DNA of 64,000 nucleotides from Psococerastis gibbosa (lineage: Eukaryota > Arthropoda > Insecta > Psocodea > Psocidae), in contig OZ020485.1 in NCBI GenBank assembly GCA_963971405.1, positions 39,863,469 to 39,927,468 of the forward strand, in the 5' to 3' direction. Shown one piece after another: positions 31,811-43,277 of this stretch. The position numbers and the translations under genes were made by a program. The first letter of the stretch is position 1. The number at the start of each line of letters is the position of its first letter. The notes under the pieces are model-generated. The model had not been told where the DNA came from, did not search any database, and saw only the letters and a list, made by a program, of their open reading frames with translations.

Positions 31811-32515
31811 CAAACCTTAACATGCAGGCTCATAAATTGTATAGGGTCAAATGACAAACAGACTTTTCATTTGCTGTACAGTATGTAATAATTACACTCC
31901 TGCATACGTACGGTACCCTCAGGCCTAAAGGTCTGTTTACAGTTGGATATGCACTTGCAGAGGGAGAGGGTGGGAGTTGAAAACAAATATCACGGTGGCA
32001 ACTTTATTTGCTTTGTAAAAATTGAATAGACATGAAAGAGATTGGAGTTCAAATAGCGTTTTGCACGTTCGGATGATTTGGTCCGCCGCGCAAAAATGTT
32101 AATTGGTTCGCAGAGTAATCGCATGTGAAATTAAACTGGAAAGGGACTTCAATGAAAATCCACTCGGATTTTTTCCCCTTTTTTCAACGCTTAATGGATC
32201 CAATATAATGAAACTGTCCCTGGTTTATTTAAAATATTCATATTGTTCACCAGGGGCATAACTAATTAAAATGTGAATCGTAACTGCGGTATAGGAGCAA
32301 ACTCAACCAAATAATGCCTACCGAATGCTCTCTATTCGGTGAATATGGCACTAACTTTTTGCCATAGTTCAAGGTTGAACAGTTCATAGACACAATAGAG
32401 GCAGATTTATTTCTGGCCAAGTGGAGACCTCATTCTGAGCCGAATTTGTTGTGAACTTCTATAGAATGTAAACTTAGTCGCCCATCTCATTTGCGACTCA
32501 GCCTCAGGCGCTCAA
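31811..32515. other. No recognisable feature
   Basis: AT-rich sequence, no gene or repeat pair seen. Confidence 0.4.
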
Positions 32516-32983
32516 GCACCCCAACATATTTTACAAACTAAATTTAATTAAATTCATACCACAACAGCCTAATACTCATGGTGTTCGATTTTTCCCCCTA
32601 GAACATTAGAAAATAACTAACGCGTGTGGGGAACATTTTAAATTTTAAAATTGATGTGTGGCATTCCTTGTCACCAGGCAACTCACTAGATAATGAGAGC
32701 TTGAGAGGGCTTGTTTTGTGTGTTTAAATATAGTATACTGTATGTAGGCTAAAGCGCCCCAACATATTTTACAAACTAAATTAAATTAAATTCATACCAC
32801 AACAACTCATGGTGTTCGACTTTTCCCCCTATAACATAGTAGAAAATAACTAACGCGTGTGGGGAACATTTTAAATTTTAAAATTGATGTGTGGCATTCG
32901 GGCATTCCTTGTCACCAGGCAACTCATTAGATAATGAGAGGGCTTGTTTTGTGTGTTTAAATATTGTATACTGTATGTAGGCT
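32516..32983. repeat. Direct tandem duplication, period ~238 bp
   Basis: 32516-32753 is repeated at 32754-32983: 'ccccaacatattttacaaac', 'aactaacgcgtgtggggaac', 'aaaattgatgtgtggcattc' and 'tatactgtatgtaggct' recur in order, with a few substitutions and indels. Non-coding. Confidence 0.9.
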
Positions 32984-33147
32984 CGTTAAAATTTCCTATG
33001 CTCAGTACTGTCAAGTCACCCAAGTGTCAACCAGGCATAGGCTGCAACTCGTGTAGGTATGCTTATCAAACTAACTCAAAGACTCATTAAAATTACGATT
33101 TAGGACAGACCCCTAAGTATAAATAATTTAATATCTGAGCACCTCAA

Positions 33148-33328
33148 TCAAGGTCGTTGCCAAGGTGTTCATGGGGGTTCAAACCCCCCCCCCCCCCCCC
33201 CCGACATGAAATGGCTTGATACTAGTTAGAATCGGATTTTGAGAGGAAAAATAAAAAACACTATGTAATATCCCATGAAATTTCTAAACCCCCCCCCCCC
33301 CAGAAAAAAAATCCTGGCTACGGCCTTG
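33148..33328. mobile_element. hAT-like MITE, CAAGGCCGTAGCC family, 181 bp, complete
   Basis: A perfect 8-bp duplication ACCTCAAT lies at 33140-33147 and 33329-33336. Ends CAAGGTCGTTGCCAAGG and TGGCTACGGCCTTG. C tracts sit inside both ends; the interior 'agaatcggattttgagagga' is common to the family. Confidence 0.9.
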
Positions 33329-33374
33329 ACCTCAATTATGCCAAGTCAATGGTCCCCAGCGTGTGTTTCTTCTT

Positions 33375-33665
33375 CTATAAACGCCTCTTATATCGAAGAT
33401 TGGCGATCATCATGGCACTTTGAACCTTGGAGACTGCAGCTCTGAAAAGGGAAGTCGTGTTCTTGCCAAACAGCGGTCTCAGGGTTTCAATTGGGATGTT
33501 CTTCTCCTTCCCTCTGTCCCTCTATCTTCCCTTGGATTATTACATGCAGAAGGCGATAATTATCGTTCCTCATCACATGGCCGAAGTATGTTAATTTCCG
33601 TTTCTTTACCGTCAGCAGCAACTCGGCTTCGGTATCCATTTGCCCTAGGACCTCAGCATTAGGGA
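33375..33665 (-). mobile_element. LINE C-terminal fragment (family L7)
   Basis: The minus strand reads KKRKLTYFGHVMRNDNYRLL then HVIIQGKIEGQREG; after a frameshift LRPLFGKNTTSLFRAAVSKV; then AMMIANLRYKRRL. This is the conserved tail 'kr.leYfGHimR......l..iiqGkieG.r..Gr', 'FraAv.kv' and 'aMmiAnlr' of a LINE reverse-transcriptase protein. Only the last ~95 residues remain. A plus-strand ORF over it is a shadow. Confidence 0.85.
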
Positions 33666-34694
33666 CACGATCAGGGACACGAGCATGTTTTTAATAGCGT
33701 TTAATTATACATTATTATGAATTAGCATTATTATTACTACTAACAAAAATTAGAGGATTTTCCTAAATCCTCTGCCTATAATTTCGGTTATAACGAGGTG
33801 GTTGTCTCTTCAACATAATAACTAATGTGATAAAAAAATATATTGCTCCAATGCATTATTATAATTACTTACCATGGTAATATTTAATTATAATAACAGA
33901 ATTACCAATAAAAGCTATTTCTAATAACTAACCGAATATTCGCGGGTCAACTATAAGGTCTAAAAGTGATTTTCAAAAAAAGTAGAAAATATCAGTTTTG
34001 GCACCTGAGGTGGCCTACCAGAGACGCATCACCACTTCATAGCACTTAATGCTATAATTAAATAGCAGAATATGCCCAACTGTGGACTCATGGAACTTGG
34101 AAGATGCAATTTAAGTTGAATTAGCGAGTGTGAAAAGCATGAAATTTTAGTTTACATGTTGAAATCTAACGACAGGACTGGTTGTAAACAGGTAGCCCAC
34201 ACTTGGTGTGCCAAAGAACCCATAAAATATGGAAACAACTAATGTAACGCAATGTTATGTCCTGTTATTGTTCTGCAGTGTAATTTCCATTTCGTTTTGG
34301 CAAATAAATTTCGTGACTACACGTGTGCTGGCTGGAAGATTGCAATCTCTCACAACTGGAAAAGTTGCAAATTCACTTGTAACTCGGACGGTATTAGAAT
34401 AAGTGATAAGTCTCTTGGATAACGTTCGAATAATGTCTACTAATGGGTCTATTATTATGTACTTGCCACTGTACAACAAACAACAGTGCTAAGACCGGCA
34501 GCAACAAGGATACTAGGAATTGTCTAGTCTAGTACGTAGGTGTACGGTACATAGTCAACAAAACAAAAAAAAAAACAGTTAGTTTATCATAAATAATATT
34601 ATTATAAACATATTTATAAAAGAAAAAAAAAACAGGCATAAACCCCTATGGACATTAATCGTATTCTAAAACAAAGAACATGGAGGAAACAACG
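33666..34694. other. No recognisable feature
   Basis: AT-rich sequence. The 74-residue minus ORF at 34255-34479 is unrecognised. Confidence 0.4.
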
Positions 34695-34885
34695 CATTTC
34701 GATGGCATAGTGGTAGCTTGTTCGTACTTGTGCAACTGTCTACACATCATGGGATCGGTGACCTGTCGTAACTCAACACTGGTATTACCTACAGAGGCGA
34801 CTGAAGAGGTTATTCGGATACATTCATTGCATTGTTTGTATGCGAATAATCTTTTTTTGAAAAAAAAAAAAAAAACAAAAAAAAA
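34695..34885 (+). mobile_element. tRNA-derived SINE (family S1)
   Basis: 'atttcgatggcatagtggta' head, 'ttcgtacttgtgcaactgtc', 'ggtgacctgtcgtaactcaa', 'cagaggcgactgaagaggtt' and 'ttgtttgtatgcgaataatc', then an A-rich tail. The 80-codon ORF across it is SINE sequence. Confidence 0.8.
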
Positions 34886-35072
34886 CTATAATTTATTCAT
34901 TTGTTTTGATTTCTGTGTCTAGAAAGGTTTTTAGTATTTTTATAGTCTTTAAATCCACGAATCTTTGCCTGCAATATTATTTCCTTAGCTAGGGAAATGC
35001 ACTGGCGAAAGACATTAAAAAAAATATATATATAAATAAATAAAGATAAACCAACAACAGTTTAAACAGGTG

Positions 35073-35215
35073 TTAGAGAGTCTAGCTAGAGCATGCAGAT
35101 TCTCCAATGAAGGAGCGGAGGACCCCGAGCATATCCGATGCAATCGCACGAAGAAGAGCAGCATGCTTGGGAAGCTTGCAGTTACATGTAAAAGACCGGG
35201 GTTCTAAACCCCCTC
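35073..35215 (+). mobile_element. LINE Cys/His-region fragment (family L1)
   Basis: The plus frame ESLARACRFSNEGAEDPEHI, then 'cacgaagaagagcagc' and LGKLAVTCKR, match the minus-strand element at 845-1165. A cysteine (CRFC to CRFS) is lost. Confidence 0.75.
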
Positions 35216-35235
35216 AAGATCCTGGCTCTCCTGAG

Positions 35236-35395
35236 CAAGGCCGTAGCCAGGATTTTTTTTCGGTGGGGTTTTCCGAAATTTCAATGGATATTACATAGTA
35301 GTTTTTATTCTTCCACTCAAATTCCGATTCTATCTAGTGTCAAGCCATTTCATTTCGGGGGGGGGGGGGGGTTGAACCCCATGAACCCCCCTTGG
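35236..35395. mobile_element. hAT-like MITE, CAAGGCCGTAGCC family, 160 bp
   Basis: The duplication CTCCTGAG lies at 35228-35235 and 35396-35403, exact. Ends CAAGGCCGTAGCCAGGATTT and 'gaaccccccttgg'. The orientation is inverted relative to 33148. A 15-G tract lies near the right end. The two minus-strand ORFs here are chance. Confidence 0.9.
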
Positions 35396-35403
35396 CTCCT
35401 GAG

Positions 35404-35983
35404 GGAGATAGGCTTCGTGGAAGTGATGTAGATACTTTGTTGTAGGGGGCACAATAGGCCCAACAGGTAACACCTGTACCCCAATTAATAATAATAAAAA
35501 AAAAATAACAACAGTTTGATAAACTTGATTGGAATGGAGTTGGAAAAGATCTAATTGGAATGGGCTTATTGTGGATATTTGAAACACGCATACTAACATG
35601 TATGATTAGAATAAGCGTGTTATGGCTTTGCAAAATATTCAATAGAAACTACTGTCTTAGTGTGGAGAACACTAAGCAGGAAGAAGCTGCTCTTGAACGC
35701 CCAGAGAAACTTTCCATTTTCATAGTTACCAGAGTTGCTTTTACATCTAGAAAAAAGAATTGTCACCTTCGGTCCATCAATACAAAGATCACGCACTTTG
35801 GGAAGATACGGAGCAAGAAGATAATGAGAAAATGAAGAGCTGCGGTCACTGCAGCCTTAACCAGCGCCCGTTGCAGCCTCCAGCTCTCCAGAGCTGCACG
35901 TGCCTGCTATGAATGGTGAGGGCAGTAGCTCCAGCAAAGTGTCGAGTCACCCTGAAGTCCGTCGTGGTCATTTGTTACGCTGC
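35404..35983. other. No recognisable feature
   Basis: Unique sequence just before the duplicated block. The ORFs are not recognised. Confidence 0.4.
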
Positions 35984-36235
35984 CCACCGGCCAGAGAGCT
36001 ATCCTTTGCTTGGAGTCTGCACTCTTGTGATACTCATTTTGCCAGGAGGAAACGCTTGCAGCCATAATGCGCGTGCCACAGATGATAATCAAACATGCAT
36101 TTATTATTAAATGGTCATAGACACTCCCACTGCAGAAATCTTATCAGGCGTAATTGCCAATTTGAAACACTGGTGACGATACGTAAATGAAGCATAAAAT
36201 GTATTGTACATATTTTAAGCATCAGTTCTCTAATT

Positions 36236-36415
36236 CAGTGGTTCCCAACAGGAGGTCTGTGGACCATTGGGAGTTCGGAAGGCATGTCAGAGGGGTCCAA
36301 AAGATATCATTAAATATTAATTAAGATTATTATTATTAAAGTTAATCGCATGCAAACAATTTAATGAATTGGATCCGATTGATTTCTTCAGTCGCATCAC
36401 TAAGTAACGTAATGA
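36236..36415. mobile_element. hAT-type end plus S1 SINE fragment (second copy at 46392-46570)
   Basis: CAGTGGTTCCCAACAGGAGG at 36236 is a typical hAT left end; no matching right end was found. From ~36340, 'gttaatcgcatgcaaacaat' to 'cttcagtcgcatcactaagt' is a minus-strand S1 SINE 3' half. Confidence 0.55.
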
Positions 36416-36783
36416 TTTTATTTCTATTTTTGCAGCAGAATAGCTTGTCTATACTACGTTATATTCAGTACAATAGTAGTTTAGCTCTTAATTCTTGAGT
36501 GCCGATTATAACAAATAATCAATGTTTTATAACTATCGTATATTATGTATCTGCAGCCAGAGCGATTATTTTTAATCTTAACCTGGGATTAAAAATGTAA
36601 ACAAGGTAATAACTAGAATGGAAAGCGCTATTTCAAATTGTTTTGTTTACATTTTTAACCCCAAGAATAAGTTAACACTATCGTAAATGGCATAGTAGGC
36701 CCAAAAGAGGATGAATACCGTGAATCTGACTCCTCTGCAATAAAAGTAATAATACCAATTTATTATTAATATGTTAATATCAA

Positions 36784-36842
36784 GCTGCTGGTCTAGCGGA
36801 GTTGGTTACACCCTCTCAGGTTCAACCCCACAAAGGGATGTG
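36784..36842 (+). repeat. Weak tRNA-like segment (second copy at 46939-46998)
   Basis: GGTCTAGCGGAGTTGG (box A-like) and GGTTCAACCCC (box B-like) are only ~12 bp apart, too close for a tRNA. Probably a degraded SINE head. Confidence 0.4.
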
Positions 36843-37080
36843 GGGTGGTGATTGCAAATAGCAAGGAAACCACAATTGCGGTTTCTAATCCGAAAGTACG
36901 TTATCGGGAAACCAACACTTGCCGGGGACATCAAAGAGGTTAAAGGCGAAACAGGCGAGGAAAAGGATACATTGGCGAATACCAATAGTAAAGTGAAGAC
37001 AGGTTGTCCCAAGGTAAACCAAAGAGCAAGTGTGAAACTCGGAAGGGGGCAGGGGGGTTGGGAGGTTTGAGTAGAGTTGC

Positions 37081-37240
37081 GAAACAGGGTGGGTGGGGGG
37101 GGGGGGGGTAAAACGTTGGGAGCCCCGTGCTGCCGATAGAGGGTAATAGCGTGAGTTCTTTACGACCGTTCATCAAACACCCCCCCCCCCCCGCCCCGCG
37201 CCGCCTTACCTCCCCTCCCCCTCCATTTCCCTCCCCTTAC
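37081..37240. repeat. G-run and C-run cluster (second copy at 47240-47400)
   Basis: 'gggtgggtggggggg' near 37088 has four G-runs close together and fits a G-quadruplex pattern; a 13-C tract follows at about 37181. The tract lengths differ between the two block copies. Confidence 0.7.
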
Positions 37241-37845
37241 ATCAATGGGCTCATCTCACTAGTCAGCTGACTCTAATACGAAGCACCCTGATCCTTTCTA
37301 GATGGGAAGAAAATGAAATGGGTGAGAAAAACCTAGCAGCAGAAGGTAAAAATTCATGTTTTTTTACACTTATACGGTTGGCCCTCGCTTTTATGTGTTT
37401 TTCTTACTTCCTTAGTTCCTTATTGCGTTGCGGTATTAAGTTAGCCTTGGCAGCTCTGTGTTGAACATTATGTAGTTGCGGAGCACAATTTCTTTCCATT
37501 CTTTCTTCCTGAATTATGAGGGGTCGGGACTCGGGTTGCGTAATCAAGGGGTTTTTACCAGGAGTAAAATACATTTTCCTGTGATCCTTCACTTATAGCC
37601 TTTTACTCTTCGTATTTGCTTGTGCCGTTGTTCACGTAAAATATTAAATTATTTAATATATATATATATATATATATAAATAATAACAGAAATATATAAT
37701 AATAATATATTAAAATACCAATTAACTTTATTGTTCATTAAAAGATTTTGACTATTTTAAGGAATTCAGGCAAATTCTTAAAGTAAATAAATGAATGACT
37801 TTTGTTCTGTTACTAAGCGAACCTAACGGTGTTATACTCAACTAA

Positions 37846-37975
37846 GGAGCCCCGGGGGGACATGCCCACCGAAGCGTGGCCAGAAAGTGTTGCAAGTGTA
37901 GGGGTGGAACCAACGACTTTTCCAGTGAAAGTCGGTGTTATTACCAATACTCTACATGTTCTGGCAAAGGACATA
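37846..37975 (-). mobile_element. tRNA-derived SINE (family S2)
   Basis: The minus strand has a head 'acatgtagagtattggtaat', 'accgactttcactgg' and GGTTCCACCCC (box B-like), then 'ccacgcttcggtgggcatg'. It matches the head and body of 8301-8515. The same element in copy 2 is at 47996-48125. The plus-strand ORFs across both are shadows. Confidence 0.75.
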
Positions 37976-38419
37976 AAGTTATACGTAAATGTTTGCCATA
38001 AAGTCGTCTTTAGGTAATTATGTCAGTAAACGACAGCGCGTTACGCCCTCCTAGGTTTAATACATTAAAGATAAAGCCGACATTAATCAGGAAATGGGGA
38101 ATTGTATACTATAGTCACCCAACCAAGTAATTTTATTTTAATTAATTTCCTGCAGCATATTGTAATCTTTTTCATTGGCAAGTTGATTACAATACCAAAC
38201 ATCGGTATTTCAATGATAAAAAAATGTGCATTGCATATGCCGATTTACTGAATACGGTATTGTACATTCAATTGTATAAGTTAGAATTGCTAGAATTAGA
38301 TAAAGAAAGAATATTGTCTTTTTCACATTGGGTCAAAATAAATAAATAAAATAAATAATAATATATTATTATATATTTATATATAATATATTATATATAT
38401 TTATTATTATTATTATTAT

Positions 38420-38847
38420 TGTAGCGGATAGGTTGCACTACAATAAAATGTTCTGAAGCACGGGACGATAAACAACACGCGAAATAATAATATCGAGACG
38501 AGAATGTATTTATCCAACACAACAAAACCGATTAAATATACAAAATTGATTACTACATACTACGAGAAACTAACGTTAAGATTGACCGAATTGCACTGAC
38601 AGACTGCAGACCCTCTCTCAGCGTTTATAAAAGCCCGTAGAAAAATCTGGAAGCAACTGGAAATTGCTGGAAATATCATTTCTTCGCTAGAACAGGATGG
38701 AGACTTCCATGTCCATAAGGTAAGTACAGAGAACTGTTCTAGAGGGGTCGCGAGTGGTGGAGTCCGATGTGCAGGTACCTGAGTTGCCCCTTATGAACGG
38801 GGGTTGTGTGTCCTTGGTTGGCGCGTGTATTGTGTGCATACGACACA
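38420..38847 (-). mobile_element. Solo LTR, 428 bp
   Basis: Minus-strand orientation: begins TGTGTCGTATGCACAC and ends 'ctatccgctaca' (TG...CA), flanked by TTAT on both sides (38416-38419, 38848-38851). A TATA box (CTTTTATAAACG) lies at about 38622-38633, and a TCAGT start-like motif in 'ctgtcagtgcaatt' ~30 bp downstream. No internal region, primer site or polyprotein remains, so it is a solo LTR, perhaps Ty3/gypsy-type from the 4-bp duplication. The TTAT flank lies partly in an ATT microsatellite, which weakens that evidence. Confidence 0.7.
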
Positions 38848-38912
38848 TTATCATTACCTAAAAGTTCAATAAAATGCAAGTCTTTTATACAGAAAATTGA
38901 ATACGATCTAAA

Positions 38913-39614
38913 GAACCGGTCCGAGTTTACTCGAACATGCTTTCCAATTTATCAAAATTAGTAGATAGAGAAAATGAGTAATTTCATGGTAAATAATTTT
39001 CCTATGGTTAAATTTCCGATATTTGGGGGGGGGGGGGTGGTGTCCACCTGACGTCACTGGAGGTGAGGTAAATTCTAGATAGGTCAGACCAACACATTAC
39101 CACACAGCAATACTGGTAGGGCAAGCAATGCATTTGAGCGTGAATTTTCTATCATTTTTTCAAAAAAACATTTTTTTTTACAAAACCAAATACTTTTCTG
39201 GGAAAGCAACCTGTCCGGTTTCGTTACTTAATTTAACACCTAAAACATACCTGAAGGTAGAAATCATCGATAGAAAGGTTTCGCAGAAAAATTATTTTTA
39301 GTCATTTTTCATTAAAATTTATTTATTTTTATTTTTTTACCCCCAGAAGCAACCTATCAAGGGGCAAGCGCATTTCGTTAACATTAATAACGACTACAAT
39401 ATATGTGAATTTAAAAGAAATCGTTGGAGCCGTTTTTGAGAAATAATTTTTTTAGACTTTTTTTTTAGTTTTTTGAGAATAAAACCCCCCCAAATTAAGT
39501 TAGCCCCAAATAAAGAAATCATTCCGAGGTATGATTTTTGTGAACCTACATGCCGAATTTCATCAAAATCGACCGAGTAGTTTGCCCGGAAATCGACGCA
39601 CAGACAGACAGAAC

Positions 39615-39670
<56 letters not shown>

Positions 39671-39794
39671 TTTCGTAAAAACCACTTTTTTGGGTTCCTG
39701 GGACCTTAAAACGTGTAAATCCGTTGAAATCTCGGAATCGAAAATTTCGACCGTCACAAAGCTTTCCTTATACTACGTATAAATTGGAAAGCAA
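38913..39794 (+). mobile_element. 0.9-kb CAGA TIR element (copy 1, plus)
   Basis: GAACCGGTCCGAGTTTACTC to 'tataaattggaaagcaa'. It carries a G tract at ~39026 and a (CAGA) array at 39598-39669. An inverted copy of the same element lies ~3.7 kb downstream at 43487-44334. Confidence 0.9.
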
Positions 39795-40565
39795 AAATTA
39801 AACCATTTTTACTGCCCTATTTACTTAGCCCATTGACTGTTACAATTACCCGTGTACAGTATTATACTGGTTAAGTTACGTTACATAAAGTTAGATAATT
39901 ATCAACAACTTAAGGTCTATAAAATAAATAGTTCGAAGCGCATGTTGCAGACTTGCAGGTGCTTTCTTTTTTTCAGCATATGATCATTTATTACTACAAG
40001 TACTAGTACATAAAAAGCCTCCTAATTTTGGTCAGTTCAGGAATTTAATGTACGTCTTCCTCTTATTTTTACAAATTGTGTACTTTATGTATTAAATACA
40101 TATATTGTAGCATTGTACGAGCCAGAACCCTGCAAGTATTATTAATGAGTAATGACTCAAGGTGTTGGGCAGATGTGCATTTAGTAAGCAGCAGGTTGAC
40201 CCTGAATTTCATTTGGTAAGCAGCAGCTGTTTCACGCGAACATGGAAAAAGGAGCTAACTCCAAGGCTGCATACCTGTATAGGCATACCTGTATAGGCAC
40301 GTGGAATCGGTATGCCTACGTATAACAGCTGCGGCGGGAACCGTAATTTGGGCAGGATGTGCAGTCGAGGTGGCCCCGACCAGCTCGTTTATGCAAATCG
40401 TAGGTAGTCCTCGCCCACCACAATTTGAAGGAGAACCTCGCTGGTCCCATGCCTTCTCTGCTTTAAAGATTTACTGTGTGAGGTAGGCCAAGAAATGAAA
40501 CCAAGATATAAGGCATGGGACGAGAACCCGTGATGTACAGGAGTCTTCTTCTTAAGGTTACAATC

Positions 40566-40775
40566 TTAGCGATTGGTTGGCAGCAACTCCCAGCATTTCG
40601 TCCTCCAGTTTACTCGGTCCTCGATCTTCCTCTTCAGTTCTTGATATGATATTGCTCCTGCGTCTTCTTTTACTTGATCCATGAATTCCTTCTTCGGCCG
40701 TCTTCGGTTATTTCCTTCTACTGTGCCCTCGATAATAGTGTGTACAGGAGTACACTGTGAGAAAAGAGGCTGCAC
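40566..40775 (-). mobile_element. LINE protein C-terminus (family L6)
   Basis: An open minus frame contains GTVEGNNRRRPKKEFMDQVK, EDAGAISYQELKRKIEDRVN and WRTKCWELLPTNR, then a stop. 'G.R.RPkk.wmd.vk.D.g..s...l...a.DR..WR..c' is the C-terminal end of an RTE-like LINE polyprotein (family knowledge). RT and endonuclease are absent. The copy 2 equivalent is 50689-50898; a decayed relative is 59485-59602. Confidence 0.85.
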
Positions 40776-40798
40776 TAGGAGGGGACGCGTACTACGTA

Positions 40799-40937
40799 GA
40801 CGGGGATTCCACCAACGTCAATAGTGATATTAAATGTTTTTTGACGTGGTAGCAGACAGTTTTAGACTGTCTAAAAATGTCTGCTAACACGTCAAAAAAC
40901 ATTTAATATCACTATTGACGTTGGTGGAATCCCCGCC
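40799..40937. mobile_element. Near-perfect palindromic element, 139 bp
   Basis: The arms 40801-40867 and 40869-40935 are 67 bp each, differ at two positions by my reading, and are separated by one base. Ends CGGGGATTCCACCAACG / CGTTGGTGGAATCCCCG; centre TTGACGTGGTAGCAGACA. The flanks GTA / TTA resemble the TAA/TTA duplication of its relatives. A transcript would form a long hairpin. Confidence 0.9.
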
Positions 40938-41143
40938 TTAGAGATGAAAACCACCTAGTCACAGGAGTAATGAAACGGCAGATAGGGCGGGCCTACAAGG
41001 AAGAAAACCAACAGGGGTTACACTGGGAAGAAAGTGGTAACAGCCAAAGAAAGTTGCTGGAATGAAATAAATAACAATAGTCTACTGGTGAATTTTTGGT
41101 AACAGGGACGAAGGTGAAGTAGTATCCTCATACGGCGTATTGT

Positions 41144-41343
41144 CAATGGCGAATCCACGGGCGGGAGGGGGGGGGGGCAGGGTGGTCATGACCCCCCCCA
41201 AAATGAGTTAATTCATAGTAAATTTATAAGATACCTAGTAAAAAAAAATGAATAAAACTCAACTTGTCAACAAAAAAAATTACCTTTTAAACTTACAAAA
41301 AACTTGTGAACCCCCCCTAAATTTTCGGCTGGATCCGCCCTTG
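41144..41343. mobile_element. hAT-like MITE, GGCGGATCC family, 200 bp
   Basis: CAATGGCGAATCCACGGG to CTGGATCCGCCCTTG. Flanked by ATTGT on both sides (5 bp; no full 8-bp match). It contains 'aaaactcaacttgtcaacaa' and 'acaaaaaacttgtga', shared with 27541, 56169 and 60747. Confidence 0.8.
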
Positions 41344-41652
41344 ATTGTATATTGGACGCTCGGCTTCGAGAAGATCGCCTGGATCCGTCATTGTGTTCAT
41401 CCAATCCCTGCCTCGAGGCCTGGCAGAGTAGAGCGAAGCATGCCATTAGAATGGAGCAGGGGTCAGGGGTCGGTTGATATAATACAGTGCTAGCCAAACC
41501 ATAACCCCGCAACAAGGGGCCAAGTCCACCTTGGTTATTCACTACTCTGTGCCTATCTTGCGCGGCACGCTTCGAGAAACACGGCTGGCTTCTAGAGGAT
41601 CTGTGCGTCGTAATCTAACCTATTTGTTGTGCTGTGCATCTGAGTAATACAG

Positions 41653-42120
41653 CTGGGCTGCCGTTGTCCGGGAATAGTCCCGGAATTCCGGGAATTTTTT
41701 AAAGTACGGAATTTTTCCGGACCTATCAATTTCCGGGAATTTTCCGAGACCTTGCCGCAATATGAAAAATTGCGCTAAATCGAGCTAGCACGGCAAATTT
41801 AAAAAAAAATATTTAAAAAAATGGCGTAAACCTAACCTACAAACGTGTTTTTAAGACAAAATGCAGTAATTTCTGAATACTTGATACAGCAAAAAACGTA
41901 CAATTACTCCAAATAGCCTAAAAATATTTTTAATACAGGTTTAAAATAAAAAAAACTCTAAATTTAAAAAAACTTCTTGGTTATGATGTTAGTGGAGCCG
42001 AAATTTTATACCGGTTTGTTGGTAGTACCTTTAGGCAGCAAACTTTCGAATTTTCCAGGAATTCCGGGACTTTTCAAGCAGTGATTCCGGGAATATGAAA
42101 ATAATGAAACGGCAGCCCTG
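41653..42120. mobile_element. hAT-like MITE, CAGGGCTGCCGTT family, 468 bp
   Basis: A perfect 8-bp duplication TAATACAG lies at 41645-41652 and 42121-42128. Ends CTGGGCTGCCGTT and AACGGCAGCCCTG. Subterminal repeats of 'ccgggaatt' occur in both halves ('ccggaattccgggaat', 'ggaattccgggac'), probably former transposase-binding sites. Same length in copy 2. Confidence 0.9.
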
Positions 42121-42175
42121 TAATACAGCCGCACTGCTAGACTCAGCCTCATGCAACTCAACAGCCTTAACAGCT

Positions 42176-42195
42176 CCCCCCCCCCCCCCCCCCCG
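42176..42195. repeat. Poly(C) tract, about 18 C (second copy at ~52297)
   Basis: A homopolymer just right of the hAT-like element. A short ORF reading TAPPPPPP spans it and is an artefact. Confidence 0.9.
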
Positions 42196-42356
42196 CCACC
42201 TGCCAGCTCACGGACATGGTACTAGCTTTGCACTAAATCTGGATAGACATAATACAATAGTCGTTATAATACAAAAATGTGGCAAATTTTAACTATTAAG
42301 CTAAATAAAAATATATAATATACTAAATTTAGGAACAAAGATTCCAATCAGGCAAG

Positions 42357-43277
42357 CAGTGGCGTAAATAACACCCCCGTAACCCTCGCGGCGCTGGGGG
42401 GGGGGGCGCGGCATTGATGGGGGCGTACTTCAGTTCCCAAAAATAATAAGATAATTTAGAAATCTACGTAGGTAATAAAAATATTAAATATCAATTCGTT
42501 ATCCATGTTGACTTTATGAAATTAGGAACTTCATCTCAACTAAAAATTACCTTTCCCGCCAATCCTGCGCTTCACCAGTGGCAGCAGAATACACTAGGTA
42601 CCAACAAAACCAGACAGTGGCCGGTACGTTTTCCATTATTATATTTTATTATTTATACTACAATCTTTTTCTTCCCATTCCACCAAGACCGTAGGCACCG
42701 AAATGAAAAGTTGAGAATTAAATGCATCTAGTACGGTAACATGAATATGTCTTCCTCTGTAAGCTTTACTGCTCTTAAAATCGTAAAACCTCACTGTTTC
42801 GGGCCTACTTTTTTGAAACATTGTAAGTTTGTAAGTTTTGTATTGCATATATCTTTACTTTACTGCTGTTAGAATGAGTAAAATCCAACTATATTACGCT
42901 TATATTTTCAATTTTTTTCCCCGGTGGAGACTCCCGGGGAACCTCTGCGTACAATATTATTTCTATACAATCTAAGCCGTTGTAATGGTAACATAACTCA
43001 TATCCACAAAATGTTATCTGGCTGTGTCCCCACCAAATTAGTATTTTACGTGCCTATGCAGGCTATGCTATGCTATCATATATAGCCTACGAGTAACACC
43101 ATAACCTCTTAAGAATGCACTAGATAAGATCACAGCCACCCCTGAAAAAAAAAATCCTGACCACGGCCTTGCATTCCACTATTGACTATCACTTATAACA
43201 GAGATGAAATAATACGACAAGGTAGGGCGCACCAAATGTCTTGCGGGAGGGCGCAGCAAAAGTTATTTACGCTACTG
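42357..43277. mobile_element. hAT-like MITE, CAGTGGCGTA family, 921 bp
   Basis: CAGTGGCGTAAATAACACCC to GTTATTTACGCTACTG, with the 6-bp repeat GGCAAG immediately outside both ends (42351-42356, 43278-43283). The interior has a G tract, the GC-rich module ('ccccggtggagactcccggg' near 42920) and, near its right end, a fragment of a CAAGGCCGTAGCC-family MITE (~43143-43172). A 6-bp duplication is short for hAT. No transposase. Confidence 0.8.

Noticed and set aside
38345..38419. Replication origin or matrix attachment site from the AT-rich palindromic stretch
   Set aside because: Only AATAAA/TATA-type simple sequence. No evidence beyond composition.
39598..39669. CRISPR-like or other regularly spaced repeat array
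   Set aside because: A simple 4-bp microsatellite without spacers, in a eukaryotic genome.
39531..39782. ORF rich in DRQT repeats on the plus strand and CLSV repeats on the minus strand
   Set aside because: It is the (CAGA)n microsatellite of the 0.9-kb TIR element read in two directions. The same applies at 11212, 43525 and 49681.
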